From Chloroflexota bacterium (GTDB lineage Bacteria; Chloroflexota; Chloroflexia; Thermomicrobiales; UBA6265): a DNA stretch of 5,607 nt. The stretch covers positions 1 to 5,607 of the forward strand of contig JAHWJF010000271.1 in the NCBI GenBank assembly GCA_019348515.1. Reading direction: 5' to 3'. A model generated the notes under the pieces. That model did no database searches, was not told the DNA's origin, and saw only the letters and a list, made by a program, of their open reading frames with translations. How positions within the stretch are numbered: the first letter of the stretch is position 1; the number at the start of each line of letters is the position of its first letter. Below are positions 1 through 5,607 of the stretch, in pieces. A program made the position numbers and the translations under genes.

Positions 1-131
1 AATCCGGTCCACAGTACGACCAGCGGTCGAGAGAGCATGGGAAACGACGAGACGGTGCCTTCCTGAGACACCTCCGGGGTGCGCCCCAGCACGTCTTCCC
101 GCTGCGCGCGAGCGACAGTGACTTCAGCCAC
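1..131 (-). CDS. Partial ORF, N-terminal 43 codons of an unidentified protein
   Basis: An open frame starts with GTG at 131-129 and stays open to the left edge, so only about 43 residues are visible. It begins VAEVTVARAQREDVLGRTPE and reaches SRPLVVLWTG at the edge. Its start overlaps the stop of the upstream transferase gene by 8 nt (GTGGCTGA), and a GGAG lies 5 nt before the GTG, an arrangement typical of translationally coupled operon genes. The visible part is polar and Arg/Glu-rich for about 30 residues, then turns hydrophobic (PLVVLW), which could be the start of a membrane segment or of a first beta strand. I do not recognise the family. From context it is probably another surface-glycan or membrane gene, but that is inference. 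The coupling overlap is the main reason for calling it real. Confidence 0.6.
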   Translation of the reverse strand, partial: MAEVTVARAQREDVLGRTPEVSQEGTVSSFPMLSRPLVVLWTG

Positions 132-1683
132 CCCAGCTCCAGGTCACGGCCGGTTCTTCCACGGTCGTTGTAAACGGCAAGACGTAACCACCCATGATGA
201 TGATATTGAGCAAGACGAGCGCGCTCAACACGACTCCTTGCCCGACCGGCCGCGCCTGCGTGGGAATGAGAGTCCGCAGTCCCAGCATAGCGAGTAGCGC
301 CGCGGCATTGACAGCGGGAAAGTAATACCGTGCTTGGGACAGCGCGAACGAGGTTCCAAATTGAACGACCGCGAGGTAGGCAACCGCGCATGTACTGAGC
401 AGAACGATGAGCGCCTTCACCTGCCACAAGTCCGGTCGAGCGACAGGGTCACCACGTCCGACGCGGGCATTGCGCCAGGCGATGAACCCATAGGCGATCA
501 GCCCCGCGGCCGCCGCGATTGTGGGAATGGCGATCGCCCACAGGAGTCCCGGTCGGAGATGAATGAGTCGCCATCCAAATTCGCCCCACGTCTCCCGAAA
601 ACGGTCCAGAACAAAATCCAGATCCGTCAGCAGTTCGAGAAAGGACCCCATCGGGCCGTTCCAGTATTGGAGCGTGTTGACTCGTCCCAGGCCGCTGAAG
701 TCGCCATATGTCCGATAGAGGAAGAGATACCACGGCGCAGCCAGGAGAGCCGCGGGGACGCCAATAACCGCGCCGCGAATCAGCAGTCCACGCCATTCCC
801 GCCAACCAAGGGCGAGTAGTACGGCGACGCCGATGATTGGGGCGATCGTGACCGCCGTCCCCTTGGCCAAGAGGTCGAGACCAAGCAATAGGCCAAGCGC
901 GGCGCAGAGGCGCAAGGGAAAGCGATCCCGTATGCCGACGACAACGCCCCATAGGATGACAGAGGTCAAGGCGATCGCGACCACGTCGTTGTTGACCATC
1001 GCCGCCTCGTAGGAGACCTGCGGTTGGAACGCGACGAGCGAGGGCACGGTCACCGTCAGGAACGCATCGCCCGGGAAGAGCGCCCGCGTCGTGCGATAGG
1101 CGGCGTAGACGGTCAAAATGCCGAAGGGGATGGCTGCCAGACGCAACAGGTAGTGTTGCGTAACCGCGGACGAAGGCGACGAAATCATATACAACGGGGC
1201 CATTGCCGCGTAGTACAGAGGTGGATGGTTGGCGACGTACTGATACCCGGAGGGAAAGTAGCCCATGCCGGGCACTGTCACGATCCGCGGCGGATTGGCA
1301 CTCCAGCGCACGCTGTCCGGCTCGCAGTACCAATCGAGCGTGAAGCGACAATACGGATAAAGCTCGTCCGGTATGCCATCCGTTGGCGGTGGTTCTCCGC
1401 CATCCAATCCCGCCCGCCACTCCCTCAGATCAGGTAGTTCCGGGAGCCGCCCCTCCGTGACCAAGGTCCGTACGTAGCTGAAATGTGCGAGCTCGTCGTG
1501 CCCACTGAACGGATAGTACGCGGCAACCGAGAATATCTGCTTGGCAGCGTAGAGCACTAGGAGGACGATTATGAACCGCGTGGCGTCCGGCCATCGGCCC
1601 CCTGTTGTCCGCCGGGAAGACAGCCAGCGATTCCAACCGGCAGTCAAACTGAAGCGCGGCCAGTGACCTCCCCGGTCACCCAC
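124..1683 (-). CDS. Polytopic GT-C-type membrane glycosyltransferase (DUF2142/ArnT-like)
   Basis: This is a 519-residue polytopic membrane protein with about ten or more hydrophobic helices. The first is near residues 36-56, after a basic N-terminus, and the last is near 482-504. Features seen: an acidic pair just after helix 1 (FSGHDELAHF, 59-68), the usual place of the catalytic acid in GT-C enzymes; a long outer loop to about residue 150; the HPPLYY signature (153-158) of PMT/ArnT/DUF2142 proteins; NND (231-233); and QARYYFP (450-456), close to the GRYLxP signature of DUF2142. C112 and C120 in the first outer loop could form a disulfide. Family knowledge: such enzymes move a sugar from a polyprenyl-phosphate donor to a lipid, glycan or protein on the outer membrane face. 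Donor and acceptor cannot be read here. The start is a GTG 29 nt after the preceding stop, with only a weak, distant GGAG; no in-frame ATG precedes helix 1. It sits downstream of the flavoprotein gene and is coupled to the next ORF. Confidence 0.85.
   Translation of the reverse strand: MGDRGGHWPRFSLTAGWNRWLSSRRTTGGRWPDATRFIIVLLVLYAAKQIFSVAAYYPFSGHDELAHFSYVRTLVTEGRLPELPDLREWRAGLDGGEPPPTDGIPDELYPYCRFTLDWYCEPDSVRWSANPPRIVTVPGMGYFPSGYQYVANHPPLYYAAMAPLYMISSPSSAVTQHYLLRLAAIPFGILTVYAAYRTTRALFPGDAFLTVTVPSLVAFQPQVSYEAAMVNNDVVAIALTSVILWGVVVGIRDRFPLRLCAALGLLLGLDLLAKGTAVTIAPIIGVAVLLALGWREWRGLLIRGAVIGVPAALLAAPWYLFLYRTYGDFSGLGRVNTLQYWNGPMGSFLELLTDLDFVLDRFRETWGEFGWRLIHLRPGLLWAIAIPTIAAAAGLIAYGFIAWRNARVGRGDPVARPDLWQVKALIVLLSTCAVAYLAVVQFGTSFALSQARYYFPAVNAAALLAMLGLRTLIPTQARPVGQGVVLSALVLLNIIIMGGYVLPFTTTVEEPAVTWSWGG
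1663..1679 (-). repeat. 6-bp perfect hairpin just inside the transferase start
   Basis: GTGACC and GGTCAC flank a 5-nt loop, forming a perfect inverted repeat that begins 1 nt after the GTG start codon (1683-1681) of the GT-C gene, on codons 2-7. In mRNA it would place a stable short stem within the ribosome footprint, next to a weak Shine-Dalgarno. This may simply lower initiation, or be chance from the encoded GDRGGH residues. Confidence 0.35.
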
Positions 1684-1712
1684 TTCGCTCGTCCGTCTCC
1701 GGGCGCTCTGGA

Positions 1713-3236
1713 TCAGGTTCGGCCTGCCGCGACCGGTTCCGCGACGCGCTTGATCTCGTGGTATTCGTCGTCGGCATTGACCTGGTCAAGGTCGTGACTC
1801 TCACCCAGGATGTTCTTGGCGGCCAATAGCCCGGTCTCAATCGAGTGGTCCGTATTGTTATAGCGGAACGTGCCATAGCGGCCAATGATCTGCAGGTTGT
1901 CCAGCTCGCCGATGAACTCCCGAATCCTGGCGAGCGGCTTCTCATAGCCGATAACGTAGGCGGGATATGCGCGTGGAGCGCGAATGGTGAAACCGCCGAC
2001 CACCTCATCCGGAGTAATGAATCCCAAGTCATCCACGAGGTGACGAACTGTCTGGGCGACAAGTTCTTCTTCACTCATCGACCAGATGTGGTCCCCAAAG
2101 GAGCAGAAATACTCGACGACCAGCGACGTCAGATCGTCACTGGGAACCATCACTGGGCTCCAGTTTTTCGGCTCGTGGAATCGCCCAAAGAGAATGTTGC
2201 GATCGTGGACGTAGAGCCAGGTATCCGGCGTGACCTGGCGCTTCTTAAGCATGAGGTTGACGGTGATGATGTTCCTGAAAGTCAGCGCATCAGCGGCCGC
2301 GAGAATTTCAGCCGAAGGCGCCGGATCCATGATCTTCGCCAGGAGAGTCAGCGGGATCGAGGAGATATAGTTGTCGGCCTCGACACGCTTCGAGCCATCC
2401 TCGGTCGAAACGGTGACTCCGACGACCCGATTGCCCTCGCGGTGGACTTTTTCAACCCCGGTGTTCAACCGGATGTCGTTCCCCGCTCCTATGATGGCGT
2501 CGGCCATGCGATCGGAGAAGCGCCCAAACCCGCCCCGCGGATACATGAACTCGTCGATCAGGCTGACGACCTTCCCCTTCGTGGGAACAACGGCATCCTT
2601 CACTGCTGTGACGAGCGACATCCCTTTGGACCGTTGCGAAACCCAGTCGCCGCTCATCTGGTCACACGGGAGACCCCAGACCTTTTCCGAGTAGCGCTGA
2701 AAAAAGAGACGGTAGAGGGTCGGGCCAAACTGATCGATGTAGGCGTCCTCCATCGATTCAACGGCACGCGGGCTGATGCGCTGCTGCACTCTGGTGCGGC
2801 CATAGTCTGCCATGGCCTTGGCAGCAACAACCGGTCCGATCGCCTTCAATGCATTCGAGATCTTGAGCGGGTAATCGACGTACTTCCCATCGAAATAGAT
2901 CCGGCTGATCCGGTTAACCCAGAGCAGTTCATCAGCAACGACTTCGCGAAAGAGCGCGTTGAGCTCATCATTCTTGGTGAACCAGCGATGACCGCCAATG
3001 TCAAACCGAAACTCACCATAGTCGGTCTGACGCCGAATTGTCCGCGCCAACCCTCCCACGAAGGGGGCCTTTTCCAGCACCGTCGTGGGAACACCCGCTT
3101 TGGAGAGCACGTAGGCCGAGCACAACCCGCCGGGGCCGGCCCCCATTACGACAGTGGAGCTCGCATGTTGCGGCGACGTCCCGTTGGATGCAGCGCCGTC
3201 AAGACCGGACCGGCGGCCGTTGTGTGGTGCTTCCAT
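1713..3236 (-). CDS. FAD-dependent oxidoreductase, amine oxidase / UDP-galactopyranose mutase-like
   Basis: This is a 507-residue soluble flavoprotein. After a polar tail of about 27 residues comes a Rossmann beta-alpha-beta for FAD: VVMGAGPGG (29-37), ending in the ribose-binding glutamate of VLEK (53-56). It is followed by GGLART (61-66), a second FAD contact block FDIGGHRWFTK (78-88), and the family block SEKVWGLP (183-190). A C-terminal flavin-binding block reads GRYGTFRYNNTDHSIETGL (452-470). This pattern fits the COG1232/NAD(P)-binding_8 flavoproteins found in exopolysaccharide clusters, distantly related to UDP-galactopyranose mutase and protoporphyrinogen oxidase. Length is normal. 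The substrate is unknown; a sugar nucleotide or a lipid intermediate is inferred from the GtrA and GT-C neighbours. Haem synthesis is unlikely, as no haem genes are near. The ATG is the first possible start, since an in-frame TGA lies close upstream, and a GAGGGA lies 11 nt before it. It follows a 180-bp gap, so it may have its own promoter or leader. Confidence 0.88.
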   Translation of the reverse strand: MEAPHNGRRSGLDGAASNGTSPQHASSTVVMGAGPGGLCSAYVLSKAGVPTTVLEKAPFVGGLARTIRRQTDYGEFRFDIGGHRWFTKNDELNALFREVVADELLWVNRISRIYFDGKYVDYPLKISNALKAIGPVVAAKAMADYGRTRVQQRISPRAVESMEDAYIDQFGPTLYRLFFQRYSEKVWGLPCDQMSGDWVSQRSKGMSLVTAVKDAVVPTKGKVVSLIDEFMYPRGGFGRFSDRMADAIIGAGNDIRLNTGVEKVHREGNRVVGVTVSTEDGSKRVEADNYISSIPLTLLAKIMDPAPSAEILAAADALTFRNIITVNLMLKKRQVTPDTWLYVHDRNILFGRFHEPKNWSPVMVPSDDLTSLVVEYFCSFGDHIWSMSEEELVAQTVRHLVDDLGFITPDEVVGGFTIRAPRAYPAYVIGYEKPLARIREFIGELDNLQIIGRYGTFRYNNTDHSIETGLLAAKNILGESHDLDQVNADDEYHEIKRVAEPVAAGRT

Positions 3237-3416
3237 AGTTTCGCTAGTCCCTCAATCTCACTTCAGGCAAGCTGGCCAAATAGCTCTGGCGTGGCGACAG
3301 CGTGGACACGCCAACCACGGTCAGCGACCTCTCCTCCGAGAGCGTACACGAAGCGTTACGCCGTACAGCGCACGCACTATGCACAATCCTGGCCAACCCC
3401 CGGTCGTGTCAGTTGA
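3237..3416 (-). other. 180-bp leader between gtrA-like gene and flavoprotein gene, with possible 24-codon ORF
   Basis: No long ORF fits here. On the minus strand a strong purine-rich Shine-Dalgarno, GGAGGAGAGG (3337-3328), sits 9 nt before a GTG at 3318-3316. That GTG opens a 24-codon frame ending at TAG 3246-3244, only 7 nt before the flavoprotein ATG. The same frame is open back to another GTG at 3384 (46 codons). The predicted product (VVGVSTLSPRQSYLASLPEV, then RLRD) matches nothing I recognise. A -35-like CTGACA lies at 3412-3407 on the minus strand, but no good -10 is at the right distance. The 8-mer CTGGCCAA (plus strand) occurs twice, at 3272-3279 and 3389-3396. The region may be a regulated leader, or the remains of a lost gene. 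Confidence 0.3.
3287..3313 (-). repeat. 7-bp inverted repeat in the flavoprotein leader
   Basis: TGGCGTG and CACGCCA are perfect arms around a 13-nt loop, 51 nt upstream of the flavoprotein start. The structure falls inside the possible 24-codon leader ORF, just after its GTG. No T-rich run follows on the minus strand, so it is not an ordinary intrinsic terminator. It may be an mRNA hairpin or a protein-binding site; which one cannot be told from the sequence. Confidence 0.4.
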
Positions 3417-3839
3417 TCACCTTCGCCAGGTAAGCGCGTGGTTCAGGCTGAAATTCCAAACCGCGGCGATGCCGGCTCCGACCAGGTTGGCAATCAGGTA
3501 GTTGACCCCAATTCGATCCAGAGACAGAAGCGTGACCCAGTTGATGAGCAAGCCGCCAGAATTGATTGAACCATAGAGCAACGCGCGATGAAGAATGCGG
3601 CCTCTACCCCGGTCGTGCCATGTCCACCGCTCGTTCAACGCAAAAGTTACGATCATTGACAAGAGAATCGCGATTGGCGAGGCAACGGCGATCGTCGCGC
3701 CGGCTCGGGCAACCAATGCAAAGAGCACGCCCTGGTTGACCGCGAGCCCAATCGCGCCCACGAGAAGGAACTTTTGGAACCGACGGGTAATCGCCGCGGA
3801 CCGGACGACAGGGCGGGACAAGCCTTCCGAATTGAGCAT
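3417..3839 (-). CDS. GtrA-family membrane protein (polyprenyl-phosphate sugar handling)
   Basis: This is a 140-residue protein with four hydrophobic helices (about 23-45, 48-68, 84-106 and 112-134). It has the GtrA signatures: KFLLVGAIGLAVNQGVLF at the start of helix 1, FALNERWTW (66-74) after helix 2, and the matching NFSLNHALTW (129-138) after helix 4. The two N..(W/L)TW-type ends reflect the internal two-fold repeat of the family. Known members work with polyprenyl-phosphate-linked sugars in O-antigen, teichoic acid or arabinogalactan pathways, probably as flippases or accessory subunits. I chose the ATG at 3839 because an AAGGGA lies 10 nt upstream and the resulting length is typical. An ATG at 3884 and a GTG at 3932 are in frame and would add 15 or 31 polar residues; the GTG lies 21 bp after the peptidase stop but lacks a well-placed Shine-Dalgarno. 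The neighbouring GT-C transferase is a natural partner. Confidence 0.85.
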   Translation of the reverse strand: MLNSEGLSRPVVRSAAITRRFQKFLLVGAIGLAVNQGVLFALVARAGATIAVASPIAILLSMIVTFALNERWTWHDRGRGRILHRALLYGSINSGGLLINWVTLLSLDRIGVNYLIANLVGAGIAAVWNFSLNHALTWRR

Positions 3840-3844
3840 CAGTG

Positions 3845-3899
3845 CGGGTTCCCTTGCCAGCGATTCTCGGGCCGTTCCAGACATCGTCCGGGGAACCCG
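3845..3899 (-). promoter_or_regulatory. 9-bp inverted repeat covering the gtrA-like ribosome binding site
   Basis: CGGGTTCCC and GGGAACCCG are perfect 9-bp arms separated by 37 nt. In the minus-strand mRNA the 3' arm contains the GGGA of the Shine-Dalgarno AAGGGA (3855-3850) of the ATG at 3839, so the folded RNA would hide that site. Inside the loop a second short stem (CCGGAC/GTCTGG, one G-U pair, loop GAT) fits at 3891-3877, and the alternative ATG 3884 falls in its loop and 3' arm. This is seen directly as base pairing; a regulatory role is inference. If translation really starts at 3932 or 3884, the repeat lies wholly or mostly in coding sequence. Confidence 0.4.
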
Positions 3900-3953
3900 A
3901 ACGGTCCAACAATACCATGGTAACTCGCGCACCCCTCAGCGCACCGAGGCCGA

Positions 3954-5228
3954 CTATTGGATGAGCAACCCGTCTCTCAGCGCCTCAAATGCCGCCTTCA
4001 GTTGCGCATCCACAGAAGCCTCCAACTCGCTCACGCTCAGCTCCGGGTCGTCCTCCGGGCGAGAGGGAAACGCGTCCCTCGCGAGCGAGACGAACTGGTC
4101 AGGCTCAACCCCTTCTTGCCAGACGTGCTCGCCTTCGGGGGTCAGCCAGAAAGCCGTGGCAAGCACGACGCTGGAGCCGTCAGCCTGAGGAAATGTGGTC
4201 AGCACTGTTCCGGTGCCAAACGTCGTCTCCCCCACCAACCGGGCACGTCCGTTGTCGCGCAGCGCGGCGGCTAGCACCTCCGCGCCGGACGCCGAGTCAT
4301 CGTCGATTAGCACAACGAGTGCCAGGTCGAGCCATCGACCAGTCTTGCCGACGGTCTGGATCGGGCGCGCCTCTTGATCCCGCTCTTGCTCCAGAAAGAT
4401 TGTGGAGCCTTCGTCAAGGAACTCTGAAGCGACTCCGATGACCTCCGGGACAAGCCCGCCGGGATTTCCGCGCAGGTCAAGGATGAGCTGTCGCGCTCCT
4501 TCGTCTCGGATGGTCTGCAACGCGCTTCGCACCTTCTGATTGACACCGGCTTCGAAACCGGTAACGCGCAGTTGGACGGTCTTGTCCGGCAACCAGCGCC
4601 ACGTGACCAGTTCCCGTTCGATCGTTCTCCGCACCAGGTCGATCTGGATCGGGGTCGATTCGCTCGGCCGCTCAATCGTCAGCGACAGTGCATCGCCCTC
4701 TTTGCCGAGAATAAGGTCGCGCAGACCCTGTGTGTCCATCCGGCGGGTCGAAACATGGTCGACCTCGGCAATCACATCCCCTGGTAGAAGTCCCGCCGCC
4801 TGGGCCGGTGACCCGGTCATAATCGAGGCCACGACGGGAACACCGCACCGGGAATCGACCTCTACGCCAATGCCAACGTATTCGGCTTCGCTCGCCCGCT
4901 CCATCTCGGCCGCCGCGTCCGGGTCGAGAAAACCGCTATGCCCCTCGTCGCCAATGGCATCGACCATGCCCTTGGCGGCGCCATAGATCAGGGCGGCATC
5001 GTCGATCTGATCGGGCTCCGGCCACTGTTCATGAATGAGTTCCCAGGTCTCCTCCAGCGTCGCAAACTCCGCCCGCCCCGTCAGGGACGACTCGGCGACC
5101 ACTTCTCCGGCGCCCCCGGAAATGCCTCCCCCGGCGGCCAGACCCAGCGTGAACGCACCGGTCACCACTGCGACGGCGACACCGGATCGGCCCTTACGAC
5201 CCAAGGTGGCGAAGAACGATTGCGTCAT
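3954..5228 (-). CDS. Membrane-anchored S41 (C-terminal processing) peptidase homologue with PDZ domain, lysine position substituted
   Basis: The protein has 424 residues. RKGR (11-14) followed by a hydrophobic stretch (about 16-36) makes an uncleaved anchor or signal peptide, placing the rest outside the cytoplasm. A helical N-terminal region ends in GDEGHSGFLDP (93-103). A PDZ domain spans about 115-190, with GSPAQAAGLLPGD (139-151) as the usual S41 PDZ loop. The peptidase core has DLRGNPGG (251-258) and DDDSASGAEV (309-318), where S314 is the expected nucleophile. In Tsp/CtpB the catalytic Lys lies 25 residues on, in FGKGxxQ. Here that segment reads FGTGTVL (337-343): Thr339 replaces Lys and Leu343 replaces Gln. 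It may be inactive, or an S41 subgroup using another base. The start is fixed by AGGAAGG (5242-5236) 7 nt before the ATG. In-frame ATG 5291 and TTG 5363 exist, but they would put about 20-45 polar residues before the anchor. It heads the cluster. Confidence 0.88.
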   Translation of the reverse strand: MTQSFFATLGRKGRSGVAVAVVTGAFTLGLAAGGGISGGAGEVVAESSLTGRAEFATLEETWELIHEQWPEPDQIDDAALIYGAAKGMVDAIGDEGHSGFLDPDAAAEMERASEAEYVGIGVEVDSRCGVPVVASIMTGSPAQAAGLLPGDVIAEVDHVSTRRMDTQGLRDLILGKEGDALSLTIERPSESTPIQIDLVRRTIERELVTWRWLPDKTVQLRVTGFEAGVNQKVRSALQTIRDEGARQLILDLRGNPGGLVPEVIGVASEFLDEGSTIFLEQERDQEARPIQTVGKTGRWLDLALVVLIDDDSASGAEVLAAALRDNGRARLVGETTFGTGTVLTTFPQADGSSVVLATAFWLTPEGEHVWQEGVEPDQFVSLARDAFPSRPEDDPELSVSELEASVDAQLKAAFEALRDGLLIQ

Positions 5229-5235
5229 CGGCAGA

Positions 5236-5242
5236 CCTTCCT
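5236..5242 (-). promoter_or_regulatory. Ribosome binding site of the S41 gene
   Basis: AGGAAGG on the minus strand, 7 nt before ATG 5228-5226, is the strongest Shine-Dalgarno near any candidate start of this gene. It decides the start in favour of the one that puts the signal anchor at the very N-terminus. A weaker AGAGGG lies 10 nt before the alternative ATG 5291. Confidence 0.7.
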
Positions 5243-5368
5243 GTATCTCTTGCTTTCCGCGCTCATGGTCAAGACGTGCCAGCTGGGTCATGTTGGTGTG
5301 GCCCTCTTCTCGGCAGTGCGAGATTCGATGGTAACGGTCGCCCTCGAAGGCCGACCATGACAACCAGG

Positions 5369-5401
5369 AATACCCAAAGATTCACGGTTTACCCGGGTAT
5401 T
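5369..5401. repeat. 7-bp inverted repeat with nested 10-bp palindrome
   Basis: AATACCC (5369-5375) and GGGTATT (5395-5401) are perfect arms around 19 nt. The right arm also belongs to the perfect palindrome TACCCGGGTA (5390-5399), so two mutually exclusive pairings are possible. It lies about 140-170 bp upstream of the S41 start. It could be an operator or a leader hairpin; no T-run follows on either strand. Confidence 0.4.
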
Positions 5402-5553
5402 GCAAAGCCGGCGCGTGCAGATCGTAACCAATCACATGCCACCTCAGGTGTAAGACCGGGTGGCCCGACCTCGTTGCGGTCCCAGTGATGGTACGAAATT
5501 GTGTGCGGTTCGGTTCCTAACCCGCCGCGATCGTCCCTACGCAGGCCCCAGCT

Positions 5554-5576
5554 GGTGGACCGAGGATGATTCCACC
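5554..5576. repeat. 6-bp inverted repeat beside the plus-strand extended -10
   Basis: GGTGGA and TCCACC are perfect arms around 11 nt, a 23-bp element whose centre-to-centre arm spacing is close to 1.6 helical turns. Its right arm ends 11 nt before the TG of the extended -10, so it overlaps the expected -35 region. That placement suits an operator. Chance remains possible for arms of six. Confidence 0.35.
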
Positions 5577-5587
5577 CTAGCCCAATA

Positions 5588-5596
5588 TGCTATACT
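5588..5596 (+). promoter_or_regulatory. Extended -10 element of an outward-facing promoter
   Basis: TGCTATACT fits the extended -10 pattern TGnTATAAT with one mismatch, in an otherwise GC-rich context. No good -35 lies at 17 bp; TTCCAC (5570-5575) would give a 15-bp spacer, but extended -10 promoters can do without. Transcription would start near 5603 and run rightward out of the window, away from the S41 cluster. The gene it serves is not visible. Confidence 0.45.
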
Positions 5597-5607
5597 CGGC
5601 TGTCGCG

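Larger units (their letters stand above)
5229..5607. other. 379-bp gene-free region upstream of the S41 gene, divergent promoter region
   Basis: No convincing coding sequence is seen on either strand. All three minus frames entering from the right edge meet stops early. The part nearest the S41 gene would be its mRNA leader. It contains a small hairpin at 5336-5356 (GGTCG/CGACC, one G-G mismatch, then CCT/AGG around a 3-nt loop) and the inverted repeat at 5369-5401. A near-palindrome CACCT-C-AGGTG lies at 5440-5450. I could not find a good minus-strand promoter for the S41 gene: TTGCAA (5405-5400) is a poor -35 with only AATCTT at the right distance. At the right end an extended -10 faces outward on the plus strand. 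Confidence 0.55.

Noticed and set aside
449..1420. A 323-codon minus-strand frame inside the GT-C gene
   Set aside because: It is rich in Arg, Pro and Ser with no membrane segments or motifs, while the overlapping 519-residue frame has clear helices and the HPPLYY and ARYYFP motifs.
3287..3313. Intrinsic terminator after the gtrA-like gene
   Set aside because: The hairpin is only 7 bp with a 13-nt loop, and no T-run follows on the minus strand.
3272..3396. Repeated CTGGCCAA 117 bp apart as an operator pair
   Set aside because: An 8-mer containing the palindrome TGGCCA is expected by chance at this base composition, and the flanking bases differ.
1845..3416. A 523-codon open frame on the plus strand, opposite the flavoprotein gene
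   Set aside because: The minus-strand frame carries full FAD-binding motifs along its whole length. The plus frame has no recognisable domain and is a by-product of GC-rich codon use.
5229..5363. N-terminal extension of the S41 protein from ATG 5291 or TTG 5363
   Set aside because: The added residues are polar and would push the signal anchor inward. ATG 5228 has a much better Shine-Dalgarno (AGGAAGG, 7 nt).
5550..5580. A T-box-like string (GGTGGACCG) upstream of the right edge
   Set aside because: It lacks the full T-box consensus and the stem I specifier structure, and it lies upstream of the -10 element on the same strand, so it would not be in that transcript.

Overview
The window is bacterial DNA, moderately G+C-rich (roughly 60% by eye). 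It carries one co-directional gene cluster, all read on the minus strand. Several starts are GTG and the genes are closely packed. The protein style (an S41 peptidase with a GTGTVL-type active-site segment, DUF2142/ArnT-like membrane transferases, GtrA) suggests a Chloroflexota lineage such as Thermomicrobia or Sphaerobacter relatives. This is an impression only; no marker gene is present to prove it.

In the direction of transcription, right to left, the layout is as follows. (i) 5229-5607 is a gene-free leader and promoter region. It holds several inverted repeats and, at its far right, an extended -10 element pointing the other way, out of the window. (ii) 5228-3954 encodes a membrane-anchored, PDZ-containing S41 (C-terminal processing) peptidase homologue in which the catalytic-lysine position reads threonine. 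(iii) 3839-3417 encodes a GtrA-family four-helix membrane protein, whose ribosome binding site lies in one arm of a 9-bp inverted repeat. (iv) 3416-3237 is a 180-bp gap with a hairpin and a possible 24-codon leader ORF. (v) 3236-1713 encodes an FAD-dependent oxidoreductase of the amine oxidase / UDP-galactopyranose mutase-like type common in glycan clusters. (vi) 1683-124 encodes a polytopic GT-C-type (DUF2142/ArnT-like) glycosyltransferase. (vii) A further ORF starts at 131, overlaps the transferase stop by 8 nt, and runs off the left edge.

Together, GtrA, the flavoprotein and the GT-C transferase look like part of a cell-surface glycan or glycoprotein pathway. GtrA-type proteins handle polyprenyl-phosphate sugars, GT-C enzymes use such donors on the outer face of the membrane, and UGM-like flavoproteins act on sugars or lipid intermediates. 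The S41-like protein at the head of the cluster would sit on the same outer face. The points most worth a second look are its missing lysine and the RNA structure over the gtrA start. I saw no RNA gene, insertion sequence, CRISPR array or clear intrinsic terminator.
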